64,000 nt of DNA. Source: [Phialemoniopsis] sp. UDSM-2020 (lineage: Eukaryota > Ascomycota > Sordariomycetes > Thyridiales > Thyridiaceae). Position numbers and translations under genes: made by a program. Below are positions 9,160-20,702 of the stretch, one piece after another (the first letter of the stretch is position 1; every line of letters begins with the position of its first letter). The notes beneath the pieces are model-generated. The model was given only the letters and a program-made list of their open reading frames with translations, was not told where the DNA came from and did not search any database. The stretch is from contig JAEILZ010000009.1 in assembly GCA_018873225.1 (NCBI GenBank), positions 1,603,501 through 1,667,500 on the forward strand, read 5' to 3'.

Positions 9160-11132
9160 TTAATTCGGCATTGACCTGAAAATAATTCTTCCTTCTCGCC
9201 TGGGTGCTACAACTGGGAGATCGTCTTCAGCATAGCCCACCACGATCGCATCCCGAGCACGGCGAATGCCGTCATTCTCATCGCCGTCGACAGCGCCCGG
9301 TTCTTGGCCATTCGAAAGACTAGTGCTATGTGTTGCAGCGGCCGTCATGTCGTGACCAAATACATTCAGCATGAGTCTTGTATCGGTCATGGCGCCCTCC
9401 TCTCCCACCAGAGTCCCTTGGCTTGGAAAGTGGACGTAACCGTCGAAACCATCGCCAAGAAACGCAACCATAGCCACGCTATATGACACCTCTGGCTCGA
9501 CAGGCTGCCTTTTTGTGACTGAAACGTCGAGGCTGTGGTCTTCAGGTGGTACATACCATGCCTTGATCAACCTTTTGCCTTCTGAGCGTCCCCAATCCGC
9601 CTCTATGTTCAACCCAGAGAGCTGGAGGAAGCGGCCATCAGTGTGTGCATCGGATAGGGAGTTCTCCAAAGCATCGAGAAGAACCTGGCCATGAACCCTC
9701 TTTACCACGAAAGCATTGTCAAAGGGGACGATGCTGATAATGTCCTTGACTGTCAGTGGGTTTCTGCGAAACGCCCCTGTTGTCTCCCGCGTGGGCTCGA
9801 CGATCGTGTCACATCGGATGCCTCCGCTATTGACCAGTGCAATGTCTACTTCATAGTATGCCCGAACGGCATCGGCGATCATGTTACCAAGGTTTGTCTC
9901 CGAACTGCGCACTACTCCGGAACGCCCGTCCAGTGGAGTCGTGCAATGCAAGATGGGGTGCTGAGCTGCCTCGTGTATCTTGTTGTGCATCTTGGTCAAC
10001 GCACTTTGAATTGTCGAATCTGGCTGGGTCTGCTGAAAACGAGGAAAGTCTCTCAAATCGACGTATTGGTTCAACGCCATTGTCCCTATCGACACGTGGC
10101 CATCGTCGTGTTGCCGAGGCCGTAACCTTATCACAGACAAACCCCTCCAATTGGTGCCGCTTTTGACAATCTTGGTGGTCTCATGACAAGTCTGTACCTG
10201 ACCCTTACTGACCACGTCTTCGTTGCGACTGCCTTCAACAATTTTCGCAGGATCTGCGCAACGACTTCGCGCACTTCTCTGGACGACATCGTGATCATGG
10301 CCACCCAGCAACAAATCCACGCGTTCGTCGCCCTCGTTCGTAGCGTCGCTCACGAGCATGTCATCTACTAGCCGCATGTGAGTCACTGCAATGACGAGAT
10401 CACAATGCTCGACAGTTCTCAAATGGCGGGTGACTCTGCGAGCTTCGTCGCTAGGCGAAGTGATCTTGCATAGTGGAAGGTTCTGGCAGCCTGATGGCCA
10501 GTCGGTGCCTGCAAGACCGAAGAAGCCAACCTTGTAGCTGCCTTGTTGCATCACGAAGGTCTGGCGAGCTCGTGAGAGTAGGCGCTTGCCTGTCGCTTCA
10601 GGATCTTCATGATAGACGTTGGAGAGCAGCCAGGGGAAAGTTGTTTCGTCGGAAAGCTCGTTGAGGCGTGCTTCTCCAAAGTCAAAGTCTAAACTGCTTA
10701 ACATATACATCCTCGTTCAAGAATGTAGATGGACATAGCCTACCGTGGTTTCCATAGCAGGCGACGTCGATGCCGAGTTTATTCAAAATCGGGACCATGT
10801 GTGCGCCTCTCAGCACGGAAGACTCAAGTGAGGGGGAGAAAGCATCGCCACTGAACACGATAATAGGCCTCGGCTGAACTATCCCCTGGGCATGGTCGTA
10901 TACTCTCAAGGGATCTTCGCCAAGTTTGGCGGCTTGAAGAACTGCACCAAACTTGCTCACCAGATCCGTATCTGAGAGATTGTACTGACGACTGATCAAT
11001 ACATCGCTCTGGATCTTCTGCTATCGGCAGACTACAACGTCGAGCAACGCTTGATAACATCGCCGTAGAGAATCGAAATAGCCGCTGACTTACCACATCA
11101 TTAAAGTGATATATAACTATTTCGTCGGACAT
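9160..11132 (-). CDS. 5'-nucleotidase/UshA-like calcineurin phosphoesterase
   Basis: Three exons: 11132-11094, 10984-10744 and 10688-9160, giving 602 aa. Introns are 11093-10985 (GTAAGT...CAG) and 10743-10689 (GTAGGC...TAG). The second join creates the hallmark GNHDFDFGEARLN, strong support for the model; the first joins MSDEIVIYHFNDV to YNLSDTDLVSKFG. Metallophosphatase motifs follow: FSGDAFSPS, GNHD, VTHMRLVDD and LLGGHDHD. The C-terminal 5'-nucleotidase domain has LVNSGGIRCD and FLGDGFDGY. No signal peptide is visible, so the enzyme is probably intracellular, unlike secreted 5'-nucleotidases. It likely hydrolyses nucleotide monophosphates or related phosphoesters. The ATG at 11132 is chosen because the upstream opening codon of the frame is TTG. 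Confidence 0.88.
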
Positions 11133-11687
11133 CGTGGATGGGCATCCGCGTCGCTTGGGTCTATTGAAATACTTTCGAAGCCATGGAGCCAAGTCTCTTT
11201 CAAACAGATCTTAATATTGATATGCTTGCCTTCTTTTTCGGCTCTCATCGGAGATCTATCAAAGAAAGCACGATTGGTCAAATGGCGAGAAAGATTGCAA
11301 TAGGTGATATAACCTTCAACTTGTTTTCAACCATCCATCCACCAAGACCAGTGACGTTGTGGATCCAGAGCCGTCCAGAGCTGCCTATCTTATCGGGTGA
11401 TCAGGTGCGCCACCGAGAATACGTAGCGCACATGTCATACCTGACCGGGTAGCTTCGACCACTATAAACGTCAATAGCCGTGCAAACCGAGCCCCTAGCA
11501 AACGTCAGTTCGCGACTGTTCACCTGAACCACCTTTACCTACTCTAAGAACTTGACGAATTCAACGAAGACAACCGAAGAAAATATTCACTTTCACGGGC
11601 GAATATAGGCGAGGCGATATTCCACAGCCTGGTTGTGCGAACACAAACATCATACCATACGACTGGATCAGCTAGATCTCGAGCAAG
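11133..11687. other. Divergent promoter, 5'-nucleotidase and FIS1
   Basis: A 555-bp head-to-head interval that must contain both promoters. No TATA-like element close to either start and no repeats recognised. Confidence 0.5.
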
Positions 11688-12338
11688 ATGGGCAGCAATT
11701 TGCCTTGTGAGTATACCCTTTTCGAGCACCAGGGCAGGCATATTTCTGGATCTGGCTGACAGAAACATAGACGCAATAGACGCGGAAACGTGAGAGCTTA
11801 CCCACACTCAAGAACACCCCGGAGAACCCTCACTGACATGTGGCGACAGGCCACTCAACCAAGCAGAACTCCAGGTGCTGCGGGCGCAATATGAGAAGGA
11901 GGGCGAGATGGTAGGCGTCCAGACCAAGTTTAACTACGCTTGGGTATGTTGTGCATCCTACTTCCACGATCCCGCGGTTGACCGCTAACACTCCTGTTCC
12001 GGCAGGGCCTGGTGAAATCAAATACGCGACCCGACCAGCAGCTCGGCGTGATGCTGCTTACCGAGATCTTCAGGACGTCCCCGGAGAGGCGACGAGAATG
12101 CCTCTACTACCTGGCTCTGGGAAACTACAAGCTTGGAAACTACGGAGAGGCGCGGCGATACAACGACCTCCTCCTGGAGAAGGAGCCGGCGAACCTGCAG
12201 GCCTCCAACCTGGCGACGCTGATCGATGACAAGGTGCAGAAGGAGGGTCTCATGGGCGTGGCGATCATTAGTGGTGTCGCCGTTGCGGCGGGTGTGGTCG
12301 GCGGCATCCTCTTTAGGAACCTGGGCAGGAAGAGGTAA
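11688..12338 (+). CDS. FIS1: Mitochondrial fission protein Fis1
   Basis: Four exons: 11688-11706 and 11771-11789 (each 19 nt), 11850-11943 and 12006-12338, giving 154 aa. The joins yield [31 protein letters not shown] and [17 protein letters not shown], all in phase. The cytosolic TPR-like bundle carries the signature [20 protein letters not shown] and [13 protein letters not shown]-terminal tail anchor ([20 protein letters not shown], then NLGRKR) inserts in the outer mitochondrial and peroxisomal membranes with a basic tail, as is usual for Fis1. It recruits the dynamin Dnm1 through adaptors. The model depends on two micro-exons but every codon matches the family. Confidence 0.95.
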
Positions 12339-13905
12339 TGACTGTGCTGGCTGGGTGAAAGCCAGTTTCCCTCGAACATCAGGCCAAGATGTCCGGCATA
12401 GGAGGAAGACTAATAACAGGAATACCGGCTATTGGCAAGACCTTGCATCTCCTCACCTACAATTCTAGGTTGTATTGTACTCAAATAAGAAACATGTTTA
12501 TAATTTCCATTCATATCGCGCCCTGAACCTGTGCTGCCGTCGATGATTCTCAGGAACTAAACTACCTACTTACTGGAAGTCGGCTGTCGAAATTGGGCAT
12601 GGTGAAAACAGGTGTGGCGGTGCGTCACCTGTGTCCCCACACAGCCCATGAGGCACTGAATGGAAGCATGACGAAGCGCATCGAGCCGCACTTTATCTCG
12701 GGTGACCTACACGATGGATCAGGCTTCCCTGTATTCCCGGGGAACGGTAAAGTATGGCTTGCAACAAATTTGGCACTGAACAAGCCTGCAACTATAATCT
12801 GTTTTGTTCGTCAAACAAACCGCAACCTTTGCCACCAGCCGGCTGGCCGCTGCAGTTGCCTTTTCGAGTGGACAAACCGCCAGTAGAGTCGCATCTCGGC
12901 CTAAGCTCGAACGACCTTGGAAGTCCCATGCAAACACTGTCTCATCACTCTCGAGCCACCTGCAGCCACAACCCCGGAGCTCTTTGAGCTCACCAAATCA
13001 GGTACGACCGCCAGCTTCACTCATTCTTGAGCGCATATTCGTTTCATTTCTTCAGCCTTCACTTTCTCATCTCTTCATCAATTTTTTTCGAATTGAAATT
13101 AACTCAGGCCAGATTTCACTTGACAGGTCTCAACCGTGGTCGATCTCGAAAGCCAGTGGTTACATTGCTTTTTATTTCTCTCTTGGTGAGTGCGCTAGAC
13201 TTTCCAGGTTGTCAGTTGACGTCTGGAAAGTGCCGGGGTCCTGGGCCCATGCCGTGTGTTCAAGATCGCCGGTGCTAAATTCCGCTGTGACGCAGGCCAT
13301 TCTCCAATATCCCAGCTCCCCACCAGATAAGCTGGGCTCACAACCTCACAACCTACCGAGGTGTCGACTACCTACCTAACTCTTGACTTTTTCCTTGCGC
13401 TTTCGCGCTGTCTGTTCTCATCGATTACCTATTCCTCCAGCGCAGGTGCGAACACGAACCCCGGCTTTTAACTATTACAGCACTTCGCAGACTGACTAAT
13501 CTGGCCATCAGTACTATTTCGCCGCAATATTCCGACCCAGGCACAAGTCTAAGTGACCGCTTCGCGAAGCTTCCCACCATCTTCACAGACCATAGCATCG
13601 TCGAAGATTGCTACACGTTCGCCTATGAGGGAATAGACGTCTCCCCGCCCTTTTCGAGATCACGCGACCTCTGGCCCACGGCAGTCCAAATAACAGCCGC
13701 GAAAGCCAGCAACCCCTCAGCCCAACCACTATCTACCACATCTCGTTGTATCGAGGAGCCGGACCGCGCCGCCTCTCCGGTTTCTCGCCACTGAACTGTC
13801 AGGCTGGCGTTTCGGGCACTTCGATTAGCCGGCCTTGCGGTTGGCGTAGGCCTCGCGGCACTCACTGCCTACCAAAATAACCAAGAGGGCCGACAACAGG
13901 AGAGA
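12339..13905. other. Intergenic: long leader/promoter of the RING gene
   Basis: About 1.6 kb with several overlapping short frames that lack codon bias. Pyrimidine-rich stretches near 13010-13090 and 13380-13440 fit a long 5' untranslated region. No gene, RNA gene or mobile element recognised. Confidence 0.5.
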
Positions 13906-15605
13906 ATGTCTGCGCCTCGTCGAGGTCACCTCGACGCCTTTGCCGGCCGCGAGGTTGTGTTCTGTCATGGCTGCAGCAACGAATGGTACAACGATGAGGA
14001 TGGGCTAGTATGTCCAGCATGTGGCTGTGACGCGACTGAGATTGTAAGCCCCATATCATGACGCCTTCTAGACTCAAACTTGCAGTAATGAAGACAAGCT
14101 GACTGGTGTGATAGGTCGATCGCGACAACGATCCTCGCGATATACTCCCCGGTCCCCATACACATGAGCACGATCATGGTGCCAACTACGACTCAGATCC
14201 AGAAGAGGCTGATATCGAGGAACATATGCACCGCGGCCCGAACGGGTTTTACATGCATCGAACCATATTCCGGTCGCCTTCGCAGCAACCAGATGGATCT
14301 CCCGGACCCAACGGCCGGAGACCGGCTGATCCTACAAACGGCCAGGATATCTTGCAGCGTTTTACAGAGATGTTGATGAACGACTTCAGGGCTGGCCCGC
14401 CAGGTCGCTCGGGACCCGACGTCCTTTTCCCTCCTGAAGGCGACAACCATGGCTTTGGATTCGCTGCCCCGCCTCGCGTTCACCGGACGACTTTCATGTC
14501 ACCTGGAGGTGGCACGGCCAGTTTCACGATAGCCACGGCACCCATCTCTCGGGGTGGTGCAGGGAGCCCCGCCAACTTCGACTCGTATGTTTCCCGCCAC
14601 GGCGACTCTCGATTGCAGACACCAAGAGTCGTTTACTTGCGCATTGCTAACATCCCAGCCAGTGTCTTTGGTAACATCATGGGAGGTATGCCCCCGCCTG
14701 TCCCTCCTCGGGATGCGGCCGGAGGTGAAGGCCCCCAAGTCGGCGGTATTCCACCCGGATTTCCAGCCTCGCTTCACCAGATTTTGTCGGCTATCCTAAA
14801 TCCTGCCGCAGCTGTCCACGGCGATGCAGTGTATTCCCAAGAAGCGCTTGACCGCATTATTACCTCGTTGATGGAAGCGAACCCGCAGTCAAACGCTGCA
14901 CCTCCAGCTTCCCAGGGTGCCATCGAGAAACTGCAGCGTCGGAAGCTCGATGATGATTTGCTTAGCAGTGACGGCGAGAACACTTGTAGCATTTGCATCG
15001 AGAATATGAACAAGGGTGATGAGGCCGTCGTTCTGCCTTGTAAGCACTGGTTTCACGACGAGTGCGTCACCCTTTGGCTTAAGCAGCATAACACATGCCC
15101 CGTCTGCCGCCGGCCCATCGAGGGTTCCGCTCCCGAGGGCGCCGCACCGCAGCAGCCGACTGGTGCTCCGGAACCTGGACCCCAAGGCGGACCGATCCCC
15201 ATGATGTTTGCAACCGGATCGTCGCCAGCTTCCGAGCCGAACACTGCGTATCGACGCCAGACGAGGTCCTGGCGAAGCCCTGCCGAAAATGCCGACAGGC
15301 TTAACTCTATTCGCAACCTTGGTGGCTCCACGTATGCGGGCTCTTCCTCGACTAATCGCCGGAGCTCACACTCGCCCCCTCCTCTTCGAGTCCAGTCTCC
15401 GATGGAACAGGGCTCGAGGGCTACTTTTAGGCAACGCAGCCCTTCTCCGGGTTGGCGAGCAGAGCAGGGAGGCCAACGTCAGGCGGGTCATGATTCGCGG
15501 GAGACGGGAAGCAACGGCTCCGGAAGTAGTGGCGGTCCACTCAGCTGGCTACGGGACCACTTGAGAGGAAACAACAACAACAATAACGGTTCAAGACGTT
15601 CATAA
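13906..15605 (+). CDS. Zinc-ribbon plus RING-H2 E3 ubiquitin ligase
   Basis: Two exons, 13906-14043 and 14115-15605 (intron GTAAGC...TAG), giving 542 aa. The N-terminus MSAPRRGHLDAFAGREVVFC contains a zinc ribbon (CHGCSNEW, then CPACGCD at about residues 24-42). Disordered, Pro/Gly/Met-rich sequence follows. A canonical RING-H2 lies at about residues 337-378: CSICIENMNKGD, LPCKHWFHDECV and NTCPVCRRPI, that is C-x2-C, C-x-H-x2-H-x2-C and C-x2-C. The C-terminal 160 residues are disordered and end in a short Asn run and SRRS. The layout matches RNF126/115-type ligases (N-terminal zinc ribbon binding ubiquitin or cargo, C-terminal RING). No membrane segment, so cytosolic or nuclear. Confidence 0.9.
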
Positions 15606-17516
15606 GTTGACAAGAACTTGGTTGGAGGACTTCGACGACAGGCTCAATGCTCGTCGACTGGGTCTCGCGGGGAAGTGGGTTCCCGAGTCCTTTTGTTGGA
15701 TCACGAACACTGCAATGATGCATAGACGGAGGCAATGGTTTGCATTGGCGCGCAAAAGAGAGAGCCAGGCTCTCTGGCTTATGTAGAATACCCTGGCATT
15801 GCACTATTTGACATTCTGAGAGCATAGGCGTCGGCGCTCTCATGGTAATACAACCTTTTAGCGATGATCATCTATCCCGTTGCCTCCATTGATTTCAAGG
15901 ATCGCTTTTATTGTAGTCTACAACATACGAAAAAGCCCCGTGCCCAAAACATCAATCCCGTCGTTGCCGGTATTAGGAAATGCTGAGGTCCAATCTCCGC
16001 CATCGGCGACAGATCCGGCCGCTACAGCGATACGAGGCCGGCGGATGACGAAGTGGACTTCGATCAAGACTATCCCACTAAAATTGCTTGCAATTGAGAG
16101 GCATTCAAGTGGGTGAAAGAAAAGTTGACGGAAGTTCATTAAAGGGTACTTCATCCCTAACATTTTCATCGACTCTTGGACGGAGGATTATCCCACTACC
16201 TACTTCGTAGGATCCCCAAATACCTATCATTGATAGGCATAGCTGTACTTCTGTTACCATTCCGCCAACTAATCTTTCACCCACTTGGCATTTCACATGC
16301 ACATGCACCATAATCAACAAGGATCACCTCAAGCCATAGCCTACCGTAGGGCTCCTAGGACCCCTGGGATCCCCAAAGTTCCACCTCCACTTGGAGTGAA
16401 GATCCCGGCAAGCATGTGTGCCGGTGATGCTAGGCTTCGGCATAACTACAGGGATCAGCAGTGCTGCTACCACCTCAAGATCGAGCTCAAGATTGAGACC
16501 GTCAAGAGCAGAAGGGTCTGGTAATTATCAAGAGATCCTCAATTGCGAGATCAACAAGAGGCTTGTTTAGATAATCAAGTAGGGAATTGACCGAGTCAGT
16601 GCAAGCCCCCTCTGCTGGAAATGGGTGGCGAGCAGCCTCCTGTCAACCCAGGCAATGTTCTGGGCTGCTTCTAGCCTGCCCGGTCAGGCCGAACTGCTCG
16701 AAAGGCGAGCAGCGAGGCCCGGCCAGCGATTCAGGGCCGCAGAGCTCCATCGTGATATTGCGCAAGCTCGAGTCGAACGATTGGGTGCAACCACTGTCCC
16801 CGCTTCTCGCCCCCGCCTCATTATCACCTCGTGCAATTAGGTACGACCTAGTCGTTAGGGGATCGCGCGACTTTACCTTTAGTCAATGAGGTAGTAGAGG
16901 GGGGAAGAAGAGGAGTGCTGAATCAGGTGCCGCCCACCACGGGGTGCCAGCCCGCCCTCCTCTCTGCTGCTCCGCAGTCCTTATGGCGGGAGAGGGGAAG
17001 AAACAGGAGGAGAGAGATGGAGGAGAGTCCTGGTGGTGTGGCCGGATAGCTCCCCAGTCGACTGGGCTGGTGCGTGCTCTGAGGTGCCTTTTATTTCCAA
17101 GCAGATGCCTTGCCTGATCCCCTTGCTCCGCATGCCGACTTCCACCTTGCTTGCTCTTCTGCTCTTGTTTCTTATTCCCAGCGCTCAAATCCGGTCGCTT
17201 ACTCCACGCCCAAAACCAAAAGTCTCCCCCCATCCAGTCGCCAAGCCAGAAACACCAAGGCAAATCCTCCCCCAATTGTTCTTATTCCCGGACGCGACAA
17301 CAGAGTAGCGAACGGGGAGACAAGGAGGCTTGTGTCTTGGTCTGGGGGAACGATACCCTTTTTATTCTAATCTCCCTACGCACACTACTAGACGCAGGCG
17401 CCGCCCGCTTTGCCGCCCACGCGCGGTTGCGGTCTGGTCTCTGGGCGTTGTTGGCCAGCAGGCGAGCCCGGTAATTGCGCGGGTTTTGCGAGAAAGGAAG
17501 CACCAGAGAGCCAACC
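15606..17516. other. Intergenic with MITE-like element
   Basis: Contains the MITE-like element (16106-16287). The right half (16560-17516) is the likely promoter and leader of the Zn2Cys6 gene and has only chance frames. A string GGATCCCCAAA occurs both inside the element and again near 16369. Confidence 0.5.
16106..16287. mobile_element. MITE-like non-autonomous DNA element, 182 bp
   Basis: Terminal inverted repeats of 28 nt at 16106-16133 and 16260-16287 match at 25 of 28 positions; both ends begin CAAGTGGGTGAAAGA. The element is flanked by a direct 5-bp duplication GCATT (16101-16105 and 16288-16292). It is too short to code for a transposase. Inside are two small palindromes (CCTACTTCGTAGG and CCTATCATTGATAGG). 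The superfamily is not assigned: a 5-bp duplication does not fit Tc1/mariner (TA), hAT (8 bp) or Mutator (9 bp). Confidence 0.75.
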
Positions 17517-20184
17517 ATGGACCACCACCACCACCACTCGCACCAGCAGCAGCAGCAGCTCCTGTCGCCGCATGCTTCGGGGGCCGCGCTGACGCCGAGC
17601 TCGGCGGGCACCATCTACGCCTCCCCGGCCCCGAGCCACCACCGGATGAGCGCGGCGCCGCCGCACCACCACCCGACGCCGCCCAACAACGCCGCCTCGT
17701 CGGTTTCCGGCGGCGGTGGTGGGGGCTACAAGAGGGAGGTCACTGGCGACGAGGACGAGTACGACGAGTACGACGAGGACGGGCTCGACCGCGGCGCGAG
17801 CAGCGTCAGCGAGACGGCGTCGCCGTCGGAGCCGCACAAGAAGAAGCAGAAGCGCAACAAGCCGACGCTGTCGTGCTTTGAGTGCGTCGAGCGGAAGACC
17901 AAGGCAAGTTTGTGTTTTTTTTTGTTGATCTCAATGTTTTGAACTGTATTTTTGCAATTGAAGCTTTCTCTCTTATTTGTTTCGTACCTGTTTGCGCATC
18001 GCTTCCACTTTGGAGGTGTGAACCCGTTTCATGAGGCTCTCGCCTGCGAGCTCGGCTTCCTGCATGATCTGCAAGGACCAGCCTAGGCACACCATGAGGT
18101 CAAGGTTTCTCAAGAGCAGTGCGACCAAGGTCTTGATTCTGTATCTTGCCGTCTCTTTTCCGAAAGTCGCATCTTGTATAACAGCTTGCCGTGTAGAATT
18201 TGCCAATGCAGTGGACTGCTCTCAAGTGACAGCTGTTTGGCGGCCCAACGCTTCACACCGTTGCCAATCATCCGATTTCCTCTTTCAATGGCAGATAAGA
18301 AGCGGAATTGATACAACTCTGCTTTCGTCTTACCTATGCGGCAGAGTCATACGAAATGAACGACGCATGCTAACTCATGCCAATAGTGCGACCGTGGCCG
18401 CCCGCATTGCCTAGCATGTAAGTCAAGCTCGCCGGATCTTCACTCGAGCGTCGCCTAACAATCTAAAGGTATCAAACGTCAAACCGAATGCAAGTATGCG
18501 CTCGTCGCAAATCTCCTCGAGTAAGCTCCAGAACTCATTTCTGCGAGGTTCGCAGCTTACCTTGAATCTAGGGAAACTACCCGTACCGCTGCCAATGGAC
18601 GGCGGATGACCAAGCCTCCCAAGAAGAAGCCTGGCTCTATCAAGTCAAACATACCCAACATCGCCGATAGGAACACGCAGCATGGCCGCATGACGTCTCA
18701 TAGCTCCGTGGCATCGTCGACAGGTTTACTGTCCAATGTGCCCTACTCCCACCCTACTGCGTCCAACGTGTTTGGCATTGGCTCAGAACATCCCTTTGCC
18801 AACTACTGGACATGCGAGGGCGGCCTGCCAGAGGTCGTATCGGTCCTCCCTGACAAGCTCCAGGCCGACATCCTGCTGAGTCGGTACTTCGAATGTGTCG
18901 ACCCAGTGTACCCCATGCTTCACCGCCAGACCTTCTATGCCGACTACGAGCATTTCTGGTCATTAAGTCGGCAAGAGAGGGATCACTTCGATCCTTCATT
19001 CGTTGCCTTGATCTTTGTCATGTTGGCCCTCGGGACTCAGTTCGTGTCCAATACAGCCGCAAAGGAGAGGAGGCAGACCGCCGAGTTCTACGCATCGGCC
19101 AGCAACCAGGCCTTACGGATGAGCTCTTACCTGAGCTCTGCCTCGATAAGATCCGTGCAGGCCATGGTATTGATTACCTACTTTCTCATCAACGACAACC
19201 ATGCTTCTGATGGCTGGGCTTTTGCGGGCATCTTGATGCGGCAAGCGTACGCGATGGGGTTGCACAGAGATCCTAACATCGGTAAGTTATCCTTCTGTCG
19301 TGCATAGTGCCATCTAATCAGTATGTGCAGTTGCCCCACATGCCAGCATCTTCGAGAAGCAACAGCGCCGCAAGGTCTGGCAGGCCGTGTTGCTTCAGGA
19401 TACATTCTTGACGGTTCTGTTGTCCCTCCCGCCGAGTGCGACGCACACCGATGTCAGTGTTGAAGATCTGCTGGCGGAGGATGCTGCTTCTATTGCACAC
19501 AGCAGCGCTACGGACATGGCGTATATACGGGGCTCGTGGACTCTGGCCAATCTCGTCCAGGAAACGATATGTAGTCCACGATCGCTCGACCTCCCGATAT
19601 GCACCACGGCCCGACACAAGTCGAAGCTTGTTGCTGACTTCAGGGCTGTATATCGCAGCTTCCCTGACGTTTTCAGGAGTTGGGATGCGGAGTCACTTTC
19701 GCAGCTCGCGCAGACCAATAAGAGGGTAGTGCGGCAGACGCTTTTCCTGAGCAGCAACTACTTTCACAACCTCATGCTTGTGCATGCATCCGAGAGCCCC
19801 GACGTTCCGGTCAATGTCCGTGGTACACTCGAAGCTGCGCACGATGCTATCACTGCGTTTTTTGTTCTGTTTAATCTCTTCGACATGGAGGCGCGGGTGT
19901 GGTGGGTGTTCAACCATAGGGCGTTCCTCGAGGCGCTCTGCATCGGGAGCGTCATCCGGGAAGCGCTCAGGGAGCCCGGTGGAGATGAGACGGTTGCGAG
20001 GGACCCGCTGTTTGTGCGGGCAAAGGGGGATATTTGTGAGTTCTCCTTTCCGGCTCCTAACGAGAGCAAGGGCTAACAGGACGGTGTTACAGCTCGCATG
20101 ATTCAGATTATGCAAATAATGGGCGAGGAGGGTTCCGAGGTAGCGAGGACGAGGGTTCAGGTCCTCGGTGAATTCTTGGCCTAG
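17517..20184 (+). CDS. Zn(II)2Cys6 transcription factor with fungal-specific TF domain
   Basis: Six exons: 17517-17903, 18387-18417, 18469-18520, 18572-19281, 19331-20035 and 20093-20184, giving 658 aa. The N-terminus is His- and Gln-rich, then acidic. The zinc cluster is C120-x2-C123-x6-C130-x6-C137-x2-C140-x6-C147, with basic residues between the second and third Cys (VERKTK), and is split by two introns. Intron 1 (483 nt) has a GC donor (AAG/GCAAGT) and a good branch and acceptor (GCTAAC...TAG); only this donor keeps the Cys spacing. A basic Pro/Lys segment follows, then the fungal TF middle homology domain (ILLSRYFECVDPVYPMLHRQ; GWAFAGILMRQAYAMGLHRDP). It is a nuclear DNA-binding regulator, probably binding CGG half-sites; target genes are unknown. 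Confidence 0.9.
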
Positions 20185-20702
20185 GGGCCAGGCTTCCGGA
20201 GTTCTATGGCGGTGCGGTGCGTACGGTGTTAATTAATGTTGAATACCCAGGTGTCATTACTATCGTGTGTTAAACTTTTAGGACTACACGCTTATATATT
20301 GGAGGATCCATCTCAATCGTGATCCTGGAACTCGCATTGCAATCCGGAATCGTGCTTACCTTCTCACGAACTTGAAATGTGCCCAAGTCTAACTCCGACT
20401 ATGCATTACAAGTCTCGCCCACATCGAGAAGTTCGGTTGCCTTGAGGGGTATGCGACTTCGAGCGTGGTACTTCCCACGTTTTCGGGCATACGAACCATG
20501 GGGGAGAGCCGTCCAGGATACAGTAATCTGCGCAACAGACTCGAGAGACTTTGAGATATATTCGGTTTGTGAACACCCACACGATCTCTCCCGTCATCTG
20601 TGCCTTCCAACCTGCTTGTCTCATTGTTATCATCAAAACTTGAACCTGCTTTTAGACTTACGCATCAACTTGCTCCAAGAGGTGCTCTACCTGTGGAAGG
20701 TC
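20185..20702. other. Intergenic: TF 3' flank and acyltransferase leader
   Basis: The reading frame of the acyltransferase stays open through 20379-20702, including an ATG at 20451, but the residues there do not look like a membrane-protein N-terminus. It is treated as leader. Confidence 0.45.
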
